DNA of 64,000 bases from G965247775 sp965247775 (GTDB lineage Bacteria > Chloroflexota > Dehalococcoidia > Bin125), in assembly GCA_965247775.1 (NCBI GenBank), contig OZ252031.1, forward strand, positions 2,232,001 through 2,296,000. The letters are read 5' to 3'. The position numbers were made by a program, and so were the translations under genes. Under the pieces are notes generated by a model. That model saw only the letters and a list, made by a program, of their open reading frames with translations, searched no databases and had not been told where the DNA came from. Below are positions 16,884-25,751 of this stretch, piece by piece; position 1 is the stretch's first letter; each line of letters starts with the position of its first letter.

Positions 16884-17801
16884 ATGCCAGTGATCGAGAC
16901 GGACGGCCTGCTGAAGCGCTACCCCGGGGTCGTGGCGCTGGACTACCTGACGCTCTCGGTGGAGCCGGGCATCGTGGGGCTCGTGGGGCCCAACGGGGCA
17001 GGCAAGAGCACGCTGCTGAAGATCCTGCTGGGCTTGCTGGCGCCGACCGGCGGGTCGGCCGCGGTGCTGGGGTTCGACACATCGCAGGAGTCGATCCGTG
17101 TGCGTGAGTTGGTGGGGTACTCACCCGAGCACGATTGCGTCCCGGGCGACATTTCCGCGGCGAACTTCGTAGTGCACATGGCTCGCATGAGCGGCATTCC
17201 GGCGGCCGCGGCGCGCGAACGCGGCGCCGAGGCACTGCGCTACGTCGGCCTGTACGAGGAACGCTACCGGCCGATGCATGGCTACTCCACCGGGATGAAG
17301 CAGCGCGTCAAGCTGGCCCAAGCGCTGGTGCACGACCCAAAGCTTCTGTTCCTGGACGAGCCCACGAACGGCTTGGACCCCGAGGGCCGGGAGGAGATGC
17401 TGGACTTGATCGACCGCACCGGCCGGAAGTTCGGCATCTCCATCGTCATGTCGTCGCACCTGCTGAACGAGATCGAGCGGGTCTGCGACGCGCTGATCGT
17501 GATCGACCAGGGGCGGCTGGTCGAGGCCGGGCGGATCGCCGATCTGACGGAGGTCACGAGCCGGCTCCTGGTGGAAGTGGAGGGGCCGGCTGCCGAGGTG
17601 GCAGGCCGACTGGCGGCGAGCGGGTTCGAGGCCATCGCGGACGGGCGCCGGCTGGAAGTCGCATTCGAGCCGCGAGAGGCCACCCGCGTGCGGGAGTCGA
17701 TCCTGGCGGCGGTGGTGGAGGCAGGCTTGCCCCTGATCCGGATGGAGCAACAGCGGCGCAGCCTGGAGGATCTCTTCCAGCCGGACTCCAGCGTCGCATG
17801 A
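16884..17801 (+). CDS. ABC transporter ATP-binding protein (first pair)
   Basis: 305 residues with a complete nucleotide-binding domain: Walker A GLVGPNGAGKSTLLK, Q-loop region ELVGYSPEHD, ABC signature YSTGMKQRVKLAQAL (a variant of LSGGQ), Walker B LLFLDEPTNGLDP and H-loop VMSSHLL. The C-terminal 70 residues form the regulatory extension seen in multidrug/NatA-type exporters. First gene of a four-gene operon with ATGA or GTGA overlaps at every junction, so ATPase and permease are made in coupled fashion. Substrate is unknown. Confidence 0.92.
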   Translation: MPVIETDGLLKRYPGVVALDYLTLSVEPGIVGLVGPNGAGKSTLLKILLGLLAPTGGSAAVLGFDTSQESIRVRELVGYSPEHDCVPGDISAANFVVHMARMSGIPAAAARERGAEALRYVGLYEERYRPMHGYSTGMKQRVKLAQALVHDPKLLFLDEPTNGLDPEGREEMLDLIDRTGRKFGISIVMSSHLLNEIERVCDALIVIDQGRLVEAGRIADLTEVTSRLLVEVEGPAAEVAGRLAASGFEAIADGRRLEVAFEPREATRVRESILAAVVEAGLPLIRMEQQRRSLEDLFQPDSSVA

Positions 17802-18715
17802 GCGCCGAGCCGGGTCCGCGCGGCACGATCTACGACCTCAGCTACCAGTCCTACGAGGGCCCGCGCCTGGGCCGGCGTTTCGCGGTCTGGTCGTTGTATA
17901 CCCTCAGCCTGCGCAACGCCTTCGGCCTCGGGCGCGGCGTGCTGCCCAAGGTGCTGGCCTTCGGGCTGGTGGGGCTGGCCTTCGTACCCGCGCTCGTGCA
18001 GATCATGCTGGCCGCGGTGGCGCCGGACGCCGAATTCGAGATCGTGCAGCCGCACGAGTACTACGGGTTCATCCAGATCATCATCATCCTGTTCGTGGCC
18101 GCGCTGGCCTCGGACCTCGTGGGGAACGACCGGCGATACGGAACCCTGTCGTTGTATCTCTCACGGCCGATTCGGCGCGGCGACTACAGCATGGGGAAAC
18201 TGGCGGCGCTGGCGACGAGCCTGCTGGCGGTGACGGTGCTGCCGCAGACGGTCATGTTCATCGGCAACTGGCTGGGGGCCGAAGACGCGGTGGACTGGGC
18301 CCGCGACAACGCCGCGGACTTCGCCCCCATCGTGGGGAGCGGGCTGGCGATCAGCGTGATGTTCGCGGCCGTGGCCTTGCTCACGGCGACCTACGCGGAA
18401 CGGCGGTCCTTCGCCATCGCCGGCGTGCTGGCGATCTTCGTGATCCCCTTCATCACGGTGCAGGTAATCCTGTCGATCAGCGACGCCGACCCGGTCCGCT
18501 ACGCGGTGCTCGCGAGTCCGGCGCATGTCATACGGGCGTTCACGCTGGTGCTGTTCAATGCCATCCCCGCCGTGCGGCCTGATTCGGGAGAGGGGGGAGC
18601 GGACGACGCGATCGCCTTCGCGGATCTGGCGGATGCAATCTTCATCGCGGCCGCGCTGGCCTACACGCTGGGCGCAACGGCGCTGCTCTTCACTCGCTTC
18701 CGGGGCAGCACATGA
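17798..18715 (+). CDS. ABC transporter permease (ABC-2 type, first pair)
   Basis: 305 residues, six hydrophobic segments expected, e.g. VLAFGLVGLAFVPALVQIML, FIQIIIILFVAALASDLVG and IAGVLAIFVIPFITVQVIL. The N-terminus GTIYDLSYQSYEGPRLGR is typical of permeases paired with NatA-like ATPases. Its ATG overlaps the upstream ATPase stop by four bases (ATGA) and its stop overlaps the next ATPase start the same way. Export function is inferred from the ABC-2 family. Confidence 0.88.
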   Translation: MSAEPGPRGTIYDLSYQSYEGPRLGRRFAVWSLYTLSLRNAFGLGRGVLPKVLAFGLVGLAFVPALVQIMLAAVAPDAEFEIVQPHEYYGFIQIIIILFVAALASDLVGNDRRYGTLSLYLSRPIRRGDYSMGKLAALATSLLAVTVLPQTVMFIGNWLGAEDAVDWARDNAADFAPIVGSGLAISVMFAAVALLTATYAERRSFAIAGVLAIFVIPFITVQVILSISDADPVRYAVLASPAHVIRAFTLVLFNAIPAVRPDSGEGGADDAIAFADLADAIFIAAALAYTLGATALLFTRFRGST

Positions 18716-19638
18716 GCGCGCCGCCGTCCGCCGCTGTGAGTCTCGAGCACGTCTCCCGCTGGTACGGGGACGTGGTGGCAGTGAACGACGTGTCGTTCGA
18801 CTTCCAGCCGGGGATCACAGGTGTGCTAGGCCCGAACGGGGCGGGAAAGTCGACGATCCTGCATCTGCTGGCCGGCTTTCTGCGGCCGTCGTCGGGCGAG
18901 GTGCGGGTGTTGGGCGGTCCGGCCTGGGGGGATCCCATGCTGTTCCGCCGTGTGGGCCTGGTGCCGGAAAGCGAGGCCGTCTATCCGTTCCTGAGCGCGC
19001 GGGAGTTCGTGCTGGCCAGCGCTCGCTTGCACGGCCTCGCCCATCCTGAGGCGCTGGCCACGCAGGCGATCGGCTGGGTGGAGTTGGCGGCCGACGCCGA
19101 TCGGCCGATGCGCGGTTTTTCCAAGGGGATGCGGCAACGGGCGAAGATCGCGGCGAGCCTGATCCACGAGCCCCAGGTGCTGATCCTGGACGAGCCCTTC
19201 AACGGGACGGACCCACGCCAGCGCCTGCAGCTGATGGCCATGTTGCGGCGCCTGGCCGCAGAGGGCCGGACGATCATCTTCTCGTCGCACATCCTCGAGG
19301 AGGTCGAGCAGCTGGCGGACGAGGTCCTGGTGATCCTGGCGGGGCGCCTGGCCGCGTCGGGCGACTTCCACCGGATCCGCCGTTTGATGACGGACCGGCC
19401 GCATGTCTTTCGGCTCCACAGCAGCGACGACCGGCGTCTCGCGGCGCGCCTGATTGGGCAGTCGGACGTGGCGGCGATCTCGCTCGGGGATGGGCAGATC
19501 GAAGTCCGTACGACGGACTTCAATGCGTTCACCTCGGCCATCGCCGGGCTGAGCCGGGAGGCCGGCGTCACGCTGCTCGATCTCCGTCCGTCCGACGAGT
19601 CGCTGGAGAGTGTGTTCGCGTACTTGGTGCGATCGTGA
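18712..19638 (+). CDS. ABC transporter ATP-binding protein (second pair)
   Basis: 308 residues: Walker A GVLGPNGAGKSTILHLL, signature FSKGMRQRAKIAASL, Walker B VLILDEPFNGTDPRQ and H-loop IFSSHILEE. The signature glycine-rich motif reads SKGMR rather than SGGQ, as in many ABC-2 exporters. It is clearly a paralogue of the first ATPase in the operon, but the permeases between them are of different length, so the four proteins may form one heteromeric transporter. Confidence 0.92.
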   Translation: MSAPPSAAVSLEHVSRWYGDVVAVNDVSFDFQPGITGVLGPNGAGKSTILHLLAGFLRPSSGEVRVLGGPAWGDPMLFRRVGLVPESEAVYPFLSAREFVLASARLHGLAHPEALATQAIGWVELAADADRPMRGFSKGMRQRAKIAASLIHEPQVLILDEPFNGTDPRQRLQLMAMLRRLAAEGRTIIFSSHILEEVEQLADEVLVILAGRLAASGDFHRIRRLMTDRPHVFRLHSSDDRRLAARLIGQSDVAAISLGDGQIEVRTTDFNAFTSAIAGLSREAGVTLLDLRPSDESLESVFAYLVRS

Positions 19639-20372
19639 CGCGCACGCTGGTGTTCTTGACCGCCCGGCAGCTCATCGGGCGACGGCGCGCCTTGTTGATC
19701 CTGCTGCTGGCTCTGCTGCCGGTGCTGGTGGCGCTGATCTACCGCCTGGGGAGCGATCGGGTGGATCCGCCACCGCTGGAATTCGCCCCGGATCTCCTGG
19801 ACGCGCTGGTGCTCGCCGCTGTGCTGCCGTTGACGGCGCTGATCTTCGGAACCAGCGCGCTCGGCGGCGAGATCGAAGACGGGACGGCAGTGTATCTGCT
19901 GACGACGCCGATCGCGCGGCGGCGGATCCTCCTCGTGAAGATCGCCGTCGCCTCCGCGGCGACGATCGCCGTGGCGCTGCCGGCCACGGTCCTGACGTCG
20001 ATGACGGTGCTGGCGGGGGACGCACACGCGCTGACGCCGGCGTTCGCGGTGGCCGTGGTCGTTGGCGCGGTCGTGTACTGCAGCATCTTCGTGGCGCTCA
20101 GCGTGCGGACCAGCCGCGCACTGCTGATCGGGCTCGCCTACGTCTTCGTGTGGGAGGCGATCGTGACGAGCCTCTTCGACGGGACGCGCTGGGTGTCGGT
20201 GCGACAGTACATGCTGGGCCTGGCCGACCTCATCAGCACGGCGCCTCGCTTCGCGCTGGACGCGGAACTCGCGGGCGGTGCGGCGTTGATCGCCGCGATC
20301 GTGCTTACAGCGCTGGCCGTGTTCGCCGGGGTGCGCTTGCTGGAGCGCTTCGAGATCGGTCAGCGCCTCTGA
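19635..20372 (+). CDS. ABC transporter permease (ABC-2 type, second pair)
   Basis: 245 residues with about six membrane segments: ALLILLLALLPVLVALIY, VLAAVLPLTALIFGTSALG, IAVALPATVLTSMTVLAG and a terminal IVLTALAVFAGVRLLERF. The loop GGEIEDGTAVYLLTTPIARR is the usual ABC-2 cytoplasmic motif. GTG start overlaps the preceding stop (GTGA). Last gene of the ABC operon; the next gene is convergent. Confidence 0.87.
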   Translation: MTRTLVFLTARQLIGRRRALLILLLALLPVLVALIYRLGSDRVDPPPLEFAPDLLDALVLAAVLPLTALIFGTSALGGEIEDGTAVYLLTTPIARRRILLVKIAVASAATIAVALPATVLTSMTVLAGDAHALTPAFAVAVVVGAVVYCSIFVALSVRTSRALLIGLAYVFVWEAIVTSLFDGTRWVSVRQYMLGLADLISTAPRFALDAELAGGAALIAAIVLTALAVFAGVRLLERFEIGQRL

Positions 20373-20480
20373 CCGCCCCCACCCTCTCCCCCCGGCAGTG
20401 GGCGGATCGGGCACCCCCTGGCCAGGGCGAGGACGATCGGCCCCTTTCGCCCGCCTCCACCCCGATCCCGGGGCGTGAGG

Positions 20481-20789
20481 TTAGCCCTCGTCGTACACGT
20501 CCTTGGCCACGCCAACGGCGTTCGCCGCCGTGGGCCAGCCCGCGTAGAACGCGACATGCGTGATCACTTCGGCGATCTCATCGCGGGTCACGCCGTTTTC
20601 CTCGGCGCGACGGATATGCCCACGCAGCTGGTCGGTACGATAGAGCGCCACCAGCATGGCGACGGTGATCAAACTGCGGTCTCGCTTCGACAAACCGGGT
20701 CGCTCCCAGACGTCACCGAACAAGACATCGGCGGTCAGCTCCGCCAGCCGCGGGGCGACCTCTTCCATGGCGCTGCGTGTGGTCGTCAT
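20481..20789 (-). CDS. Carboxymuconolactone decarboxylase family protein
   Basis: 102 residues, about the length of single-domain CMD proteins. It carries the family core WERPGLSKRDRSLITVAMLVAL and TRDEIAEVITHVAFYAGWPTA, which matches the PcaC/4-carboxymuconolactone decarboxylase branch rather than the CxxC peroxidase (AhpD) branch, because the redox cysteines are absent. A ring-cleavage role is possible, but no other aromatic-pathway gene is close. It lies 148 bases downstream of the E1 beta gene on the same strand and may share its transcript. Confidence 0.85.
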   Translation of the reverse strand: MTTTRSAMEEVAPRLAELTADVLFGDVWERPGLSKRDRSLITVAMLVALYRTDQLRGHIRRAEENGVTRDEIAEVITHVAFYAGWPTAANAVGVAKDVYDEG

Positions 20790-20937
20790 GCGCTTCCTCT
20801 TCTCCCCTGCTGTACGTCGATCTGCGACAGACTAACTGCGCGGGGCATCCGACCCGCGCGGAGGGACCGCGAGCTGCGAGTGGCGCAGCTTCCAAGCTGG
20901 CCGCAGCGACCAGCCGCGAGTTTTTTTGGATCGCTGC

Positions 20938-21897
20938 TCAGCCTGCGGCCAAAACCTCCCGTACCCCTGCCACGATCTTCGCCGCATTCGGAAACACATG
21001 ATCCTCCAGCGGTGGACTGTACGGGATCGGAACGTGCAGCGCGCAGACGCGTTTGAGCGGGGCCTCGAGCTTGGCGAACGTCTCGCCATCCTCCGCAACG
21101 ATCGCGGCGATCTCGGCCGAGGCGCCCGCAGTCGGTCCGGCCTCGTCGGCGATCACCAGGCGGCCCGTCTTCTGCACGGAGGCGCGGATCGTGGCGGCAT
21201 CGAGCGGCACGAGCGTGCGTGGATCGACGACCTCGACCGAGATACCCTCGCGCTCCAGGATCGCGGCGGCGGCGAGCGCCTCGTGCACGAGCCAGGCCAA
21301 GGCCACCACCGTGACGTCGCGACCTGTTCGTTTGACGTCCGCCCGCCCCAATGGGACCACGTAGTCCTCGTCGGGCACCTCTCCCTCGCTCATGGCCAGG
21401 CGGGTGGACTCGAACGAGATGACCGGGTTGTCGTCACGGATCGCCGACTTCAGCAGGCCCTTCAGATCGTACGGCGTCGACGCTAAGATCATCTTCAGGC
21501 CCGCCAGGTTCATGAACATGGAGTAGGGGCTCTGCGAGTGTTGGGCCGCCATCCGGCCGCCACCGCCGACGGAGCCGCGAAACGTGATGGGAAACGTGGC
21601 CTGGCCGCCGAACATGTAATGGATCTTGGCGGCCTGATTCACGATCTGGTCCATGGCGACGAAGGAGAACGTGACCATGCCCCAGTTGACGATCGGGCGG
21701 TAGCCCGAGCCGGCAGCGCCGATCGCCAGCCCGGTAAACGCGCCCTCCGCGATGGGCGTGGCGCGCACGCGCTCGGCGCCGAACTCCTCCAGCAGCGGCC
21801 CGGGCGCCGCCGTCGCGAGATGAAACGTCGTTGGGTCGCGCCGCATCTCCTCGGTCATGGCTTCCAGTCCGGCTTGGGCGTAGGTGATCGTTCGCAT
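20938..21897 (-). CDS. Pyruvate/acetoin/2-oxoacid dehydrogenase E1 component, beta subunit
   Basis: 319 residues of the E1 beta family: MRTITYAQAGLEAMTEEM, RVRATPIAEGAFTGLAIGAA with the glutamate that activates ThDP, VNWGMVTFSFVAMDQIVNQAAK, and the C-terminal VVDPRTLVPLDAATI. The segment GGQATFPITFRGSVGGGGRMAAQHSQSPYS is the usual interface loop. ATG 21897 follows the E1 alpha stop by 18 bases with a GGGGGAC site; GTG 21915 is an alternative. Forms an alpha2beta2 decarboxylase with the upstream gene. No E2 or E3 gene is in the window, so the acyl acceptor complex must be encoded elsewhere. Confidence 0.92.
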   Translation of the reverse strand: MRTITYAQAGLEAMTEEMRRDPTTFHLATAAPGPLLEEFGAERVRATPIAEGAFTGLAIGAAGSGYRPIVNWGMVTFSFVAMDQIVNQAAKIHYMFGGQATFPITFRGSVGGGGRMAAQHSQSPYSMFMNLAGLKMILASTPYDLKGLLKSAIRDDNPVISFESTRLAMSEGEVPDEDYVVPLGRADVKRTGRDVTVVALAWLVHEALAAAAILEREGISVEVVDPRTLVPLDAATIRASVQKTGRLVIADEAGPTAGASAEIAAIVAEDGETFAKLEAPLKRVCALHVPIPYSPPLEDHVFPNAAKIVAGVREVLAAG

Positions 21898-21915
21898 CGT
21901 CTCTGTCCCCCGCAC

Positions 21916-22881
21916 TCAGTCCGCGAAGACGTCTTCGAGCGCCGCTTCCGCCTCCGGGAACGGGCTCGCCTCGGCGAATCGCACCGCCCCTTCGATTTCG
22001 GCCAGGACCGCCGCGTCCAACTCGTGCCAAGAGGCGTCGCTCAGAACCCCCTGCGCAATCAAATCGTTGGCCAGGCGCGCGATCGGATCGTGCGCCCGCC
22101 ACTCCTCGACCTCTCCCGGCGGCCGCAGATCCTCGACGCCCGGCCGTTCGGTGTGCGCGCGCCAGCGATAGGTCTTGCACTCGATCAGCGTCGGGCCGCC
22201 GCCGGCCCGCGCCCGGCTGACCGCGGCCTCGGCGACCTCCTGGACCGCCAGTACATCGTTGCCGTCCACGACCACGCCGGGGATGTCGTATCCGCTGGCG
22301 CGCGCGGCCACGTCGTCCACGTTCAGGGTGACGCCGAGGGCGGTGTTGGCCGACCACAGGTTGTTTTCGCAGACGTAAACGATCGGCAGCTTCCAGGTCG
22401 CGGCCATGTTGATCGACTCGTGAAACGGCCCTGCGTTGGAGGCGCCGTCGCCAAAGAACGACACCGCGACGCGCCCTTCGCCCCCAAGCTGCGCCGCCAG
22501 GGCGGCGCCGGTGGCGATCGAGATCCCCCCGGCGACGATGCCGTTGGCCCCCAGCATGCCGACGCCGAAGTCAGCGATGTGCATCGAGCCGCCCTTGCCC
22601 TTGCAATAGCCCGTCGCCCGGCCGTACAACTCCGCCATCATCCGCTTCAGATCGGCGCCCTTCGCCACGCAGTGGCCGTGGCCGCGGTGGGTGCTGATGA
22701 TCTGATCGTCCGCGTTCAAGGCCGCGCAGACCCCCACGGCGACCGCTTCCTCACCGATATAGCAGTGCACAACGCCGTAGATGGCGCCCGCGAGATAGTC
22801 GGCGGAGGCGCGCTCCTCAAAGCGGCGAATGGTCTGCATCGCCCGCAGCATCTCCAGTCGCGTCTCTGGCAGGGCCGGCAT
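21916..22881 (-). CDS. Pyruvate/acetoin/2-oxoacid dehydrogenase E1 component, alpha subunit
   Basis: 321 residues of the E1 alpha family. The ThDP/Mg motif is FFGDGASNAGPFHESINMAA, ending in YVCENN. Phosphorylation-loop-like segments and STHRGHGHCVAKGADLKRMMAELYGR are intact, as is KGKGGSMHIADFGVGMLGANGIV. These segments match acetoin and pyruvate dehydrogenase E1 alpha chains. First gene of a two-gene unit with E1 beta, preceded by GGAGGGA four bases from the ATG. The 2-oxoacid or acetoin substrate is not determined from the sequence. Confidence 0.92.
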   Translation of the reverse strand: MPALPETRLEMLRAMQTIRRFEERASADYLAGAIYGVVHCYIGEEAVAVGVCAALNADDQIISTHRGHGHCVAKGADLKRMMAELYGRATGYCKGKGGSMHIADFGVGMLGANGIVAGGISIATGAALAAQLGGEGRVAVSFFGDGASNAGPFHESINMAATWKLPIVYVCENNLWSANTALGVTLNVDDVAARASGYDIPGVVVDGNDVLAVQEVAEAAVSRARAGGGPTLIECKTYRWRAHTERPGVEDLRPPGEVEEWRAHDPIARLANDLIAQGVLSDASWHELDAAVLAEIEGAVRFAEASPFPEAEAALEDVFAD

Positions 22882-23025
22882 TTCCCTCCTCCGTTCAACC
22901 GCGGCTCGCGCGGGCGGCGGGCCACCGCTCCTGCCCCCGTGTCGCGCGGGCCTGATCTCCTCCGGACCGGCGCCGTCCGCCTGCCGACGCCGCGGCGGTC
23001 GGCAGACATCACAGTAGAAACGCCG

Positions 23026-23650
23026 TCAAGCCCCAGTGAATCTCCGCCCGGCTCGCGACGCCCGCGTGGTCGCCCCGCTTCCGTTGCCGCGCACGATGTT
23101 GATCGCCGGTCGCCGTGGCGGCGGAATCACGGTGGAATCGACGGTGTACGTGTCGGTCGCCGGGTCGAAGAAGAAGATCGACGTGATCGCGAGGTTATTG
23201 GCCAGGATCTCGGCGCTGGTGGTGGGGGCGCCGAACCAGCCGACCAAGTTGAGGCCGTCCTGCAAGGGCAGCAGTTCGACTTCGCCCATAGGCTCCTGCG
23301 CGGGCGCGTGCGGGGACGCCAGGGATGGAACGCCTCAAGGAGGGGCATGTCGTTGGCGTCGATGCCGTCGGAGACGCCGGCCGCCCCGCCGCGGTTGAGG
23401 ACCAAACCCACGGCGATGTCGGCAACGTCCTCTGCCAGGCCCCGGCCACCGGGGAAGGCCACCGCGGTTGAGAAGTCGATCGTGACGACGTCCGGGAGGA
23501 CGAAGTCGGCGCCGCACCCCACCCGCGCGACCAGCGCGCGGGCCCCCGCTCCCCTACGGGTTCAGCGGTAGTTGGGATGGAGGCCGACTCCTCGATGAGG
23601 AAGGCGGCGCGACCGTCTCTGGTGGCACGGAAGGTGCCCTCACGGACCTG
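23026..23650 (-). pseudogene. Decayed secreted protein with LVGW motif, two frameshifts
   Basis: Reading the minus strand, coding-like sequence moves through three frames: first VREGTFRATRDGRAAFLIEE, then GCGADFVLPDVVTIDF through DGIDANDMPLLEAFHPW, then MGEVELLPLQDGLNLVGWFG through ATDTYTVDSTVIPPPRRPAI. The last part resembles the LVGW beta-rich modules found in secreted proteins of Chloroflexota. At least two frameshifts and no intact start make it a pseudogene unless the assembly is wrong here. Confidence 0.55.
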
Positions 23651-24069
23651 ACTACAGTCCATCGGCCAGGCTCCCCTGCAACACGCCGCGGAGCTTCTCC
23701 AGGCCGAGCCGGCCGCGGCTCTTACTGTGCCAACCGGCAAGGCGAGCCGTGCGGCGACCTCGCGCTGCCTCTCGCTGTTTCGGCAGGATCTCGGCCAGGT
23801 TCGCGCGGACCATTTGGGCTTCGAAAGTGGCGATGGCGAGGGCTTCAATGTCGATGGCTCGACGGGATCGTTGTTCAGATCGAGGGGGCCAAGCGCCCCG
23901 CCGCGATGGCTGCGTGAAGTGGAAGGCCCAGCGCCGCCGTTCGGCGCAGGCCCTCATCAGCTCCGTCAGCCGCGTGTTGTCGATCAGTGGGCAGCCCAGC
24001 ATCACGATTCCGATCGGATGGATCGGCATCGGCCATCCATCGATGCCCGCTGGCAACGCATCGGACACG
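23651..24069 (-). other. Decayed stretch without an identified gene
   Basis: Long open frames on both strands, none with recognisable family motifs. A minus-strand frame (NTRLTELMRACAERRRWAF) looks protein-like but was not identified. It lies between two gene remnants and is probably degraded DNA. Confidence 0.3.
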
Positions 24070-24530
24070 CCGTCGCTCCCAAACTGCGGTTGGGACGTGA
24101 GCGCCTGGCCGATGATCTGGCGACCGTCGAGGCGGTGCGCGACGCCGCCGGCGACGAGGTGGCGCTGGTGGTGGATTTCAACCAGGGCCTGGCCCTGGGC
24201 GAAGCGCTGGAACGCTGCCACGCCATCGATGACCTGGGGCTCGCATGGATCGAGGAGCCCCTCGTCTACGACGATCTCGACGGTTCCGCGCAGCTGGCGG
24301 CCGAACTCAAGACCCCGATGCAGATGGGCGAGAACTTCTACGGCCCGCGGGATCTCTACAAGGCGCTGCAGATGAACTCCTGCGACTACGTGATGCCGGA
24401 TTTCATGCGCACTGGCGGCGTCACGGGTTGGCAGCGCGCGACGCCGATCGCCGCGGCGGCGGGCATCCCCGTCTCCACGCATCTCTACCCGGAGGTCGCC
24501 GCGCACGTCCTCCGGGTAGAGATGCGAGCA
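24070..24530 (+). pseudogene. Truncated enolase-superfamily gene (internal fragment)
   Basis: The frame gives LGRERLADDLATVEAVRDA, then VVDFNQGLALGEALE (the D metal ligand), LAWIEEPLVYDDLDG (E), MQMGENFYGPRDLYKALQ (E), YVMPDFMRTGGVTGWQRA and STHLYPEVAAHVLR. This is the middle of a mandelate racemase-type barrel. The N-terminal capping domain and the C-terminus are missing. The break at the 3-prime side coincides with an 18-bp palindrome. It is not a copy of either intact enolase-superfamily gene in the window. Confidence 0.8.
24478..24526. repeat. Perfect 18-bp inverted repeat with 13-base loop
   Basis: Left arm 24478-24495 and right arm 24509-24526 are exact reverse complements; the loop is 24496-24508. 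The left arm is native coding sequence of the enolase-superfamily fragment (HLYPE), the right arm its inverted copy at the truncation point. No T run follows, so it is a poor terminator candidate. Confidence 0.9.
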
Positions 24531-24699
24531 GGACGACCAACCTGCGGTGAAGAACACGCTCGCCGCGAGCGCTCCTGCCGGAGGGCTGGGCGGCAAGGCC
24601 GTGAAGTCTCCGAGCGATGAGGAGGAGCGCCGCCGCCCTCGGTCGAAGGACGCCGCGTGATCGCGAGACGATCCTCAGCCTGTCGCGGTGGTGCGCTCC

Positions 24700-24990
24700 T
24701 TTCGCAGGAGCACCGGTACTGCGCGGCACGCTGGGCGTGCGCAAGGTGATCCTGATGGGCATCAACATCGCACCTGCGTTCAGAACGGCGCCTTCGACAC
24801 GCTCAACCTAGGCCTCCGGCCGATCTTCATCTCGGACGGTATGGGCTCCAGATACGGGGACGACCTGCACCTCTTCGGCCTGCAGGACGCCGCCCGCGGC
24901 CCGGGGTGGGGGCTGAGCGCAGACGAGTACCCCGAGGAGATCGGCGCCAGCGAAGAAGGGCAGTCCCTCGCCCGGAAGGCCACGCCGGGG
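24700..24990 (+). pseudogene. Isochorismatase-family hydrolase, C-terminal remnant with a frameshift
   Basis: One frame reads LRGTLGVRKVILMGINIAPAF and the next frame continues with QNGAFDTLNLGLRPIFISDG, MGSRYGDDLHLFGLQDAARG and GWGLSADEYPEEIG. Together these resemble the last third of an isochorismatase-fold hydrolase, where the strand VILMG leads to the nucleophile region. The nucleophile cysteine is not seen: the sequence has NIAPAF instead of the usual TNVCV. No N-terminal part is present. Confidence 0.5.
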
Positions 24991-25081
24991 ATCGTGGGCC
25001 CACGGATCGGGGCGGCCGGGTCACCCGTCGCCGGGGAGGGGCGATCGCGGCATCATACGCATTGATGCCGCGACGAAGTCT

Positions 25082-25507
25082 CTATTCGTCACCGATCACC
25101 GCAATGGCGTCGATCTCGATCTGCATCTCGGGGATGGCGAAGCCGGTGATCGTGATCAGTGTGCTGGCAGGAGCGTTATCCGGGAAGTACCCCTTCCGCA
25201 GCTCGACGAAGCGCTGCTGGTTGCGGCCATCCTTGATGTAGACCGTCATCTTCACGATGTCTTGCAGCTCCCCCCCAACCTTCTCCAGCGTGGCGCCAAT
25301 GCGCCGGAACGTATTGTGGACCTGGCTGTCGAAGTCGGTGGGGAAGTGCGTGCGATCGTGCTCAATGCTTTGTCCGGCCAGCTCTTCCTCGGACTCGGAG
25401 GCGCCGATGTCGCCGGAAAGCCAGACGACCCGGCCTCCACGTGTCACGACGGCCGGCGAGAGTGCTCGCACCTGCTCCCAGGTGCCCTTGTGGTACTCGC
25501 GAGGCAT
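25082..25507 (-). CDS. RidA/YjgF/Rid family protein
   Basis: 141 residues with the RidA trimer fold: VVWLSGDIGASESE, QVHNTFRRIGATLEKVGGEL, DIVKMTVYIKDGRN and the C-terminal PASTLITITGFAIPEMQIEIDAIAVI. In RidA proper an arginine near residue 105 binds the imine carboxylate; here the corresponding block PDNAPASTLITITGF has no arginine, so deaminase activity of the classical kind is doubtful and another Rid subfamily is likely. ATG 25507 follows an AAAGGAA site. Divergent from the HAD hydrolase gene. Confidence 0.87.
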   Translation of the reverse strand: MPREYHKGTWEQVRALSPAVVTRGGRVVWLSGDIGASESEEELAGQSIEHDRTHFPTDFDSQVHNTFRRIGATLEKVGGELQDIVKMTVYIKDGRNQQRFVELRKGYFPDNAPASTLITITGFAIPEMQIEIDAIAVIGDE

Positions 25508-25682
25508 CACGCGTTCCTTTCTCTTCGCGGCTGCGGGATGACGGGCAGTTGGCCCTCATGCAGACAGGGATGAGTGTAGGCGGCGAGGCAGCGGGGCAGC
25601 GGCTCGGGGCACGAAGACGTGGAGTATTGCGACTCGGCTTGGGAGCGCGGAGGTGCACCCCTGCTCTCCGGCCCGTTCGGGT

Positions 25683-25712
25683 TTGTGCGCAGTCGTGTCC
25701 CCTCGCTAGCCT
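25683..25712 (+). promoter_or_regulatory. Putative promoter for the HAD hydrolase gene
   Basis: TTGTGC (25683-25688) and TAGCCT (25707-25712) with an 18-base spacer end 39 bases before ATG 25752. Confidence 0.35.
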
Positions 25713-25751
25713 CGGACGGTCGTTGCCCGAGGAACTGACTGGAGCCGCCGC

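Noticed and set aside
20895..20932. Short hairpin followed by a T run as a rho-independent terminator
   Set aside because: It points in the plus direction where no gene ends close by, the stem is only about five base pairs, and the minus-strand E1 beta gene would read it as A.
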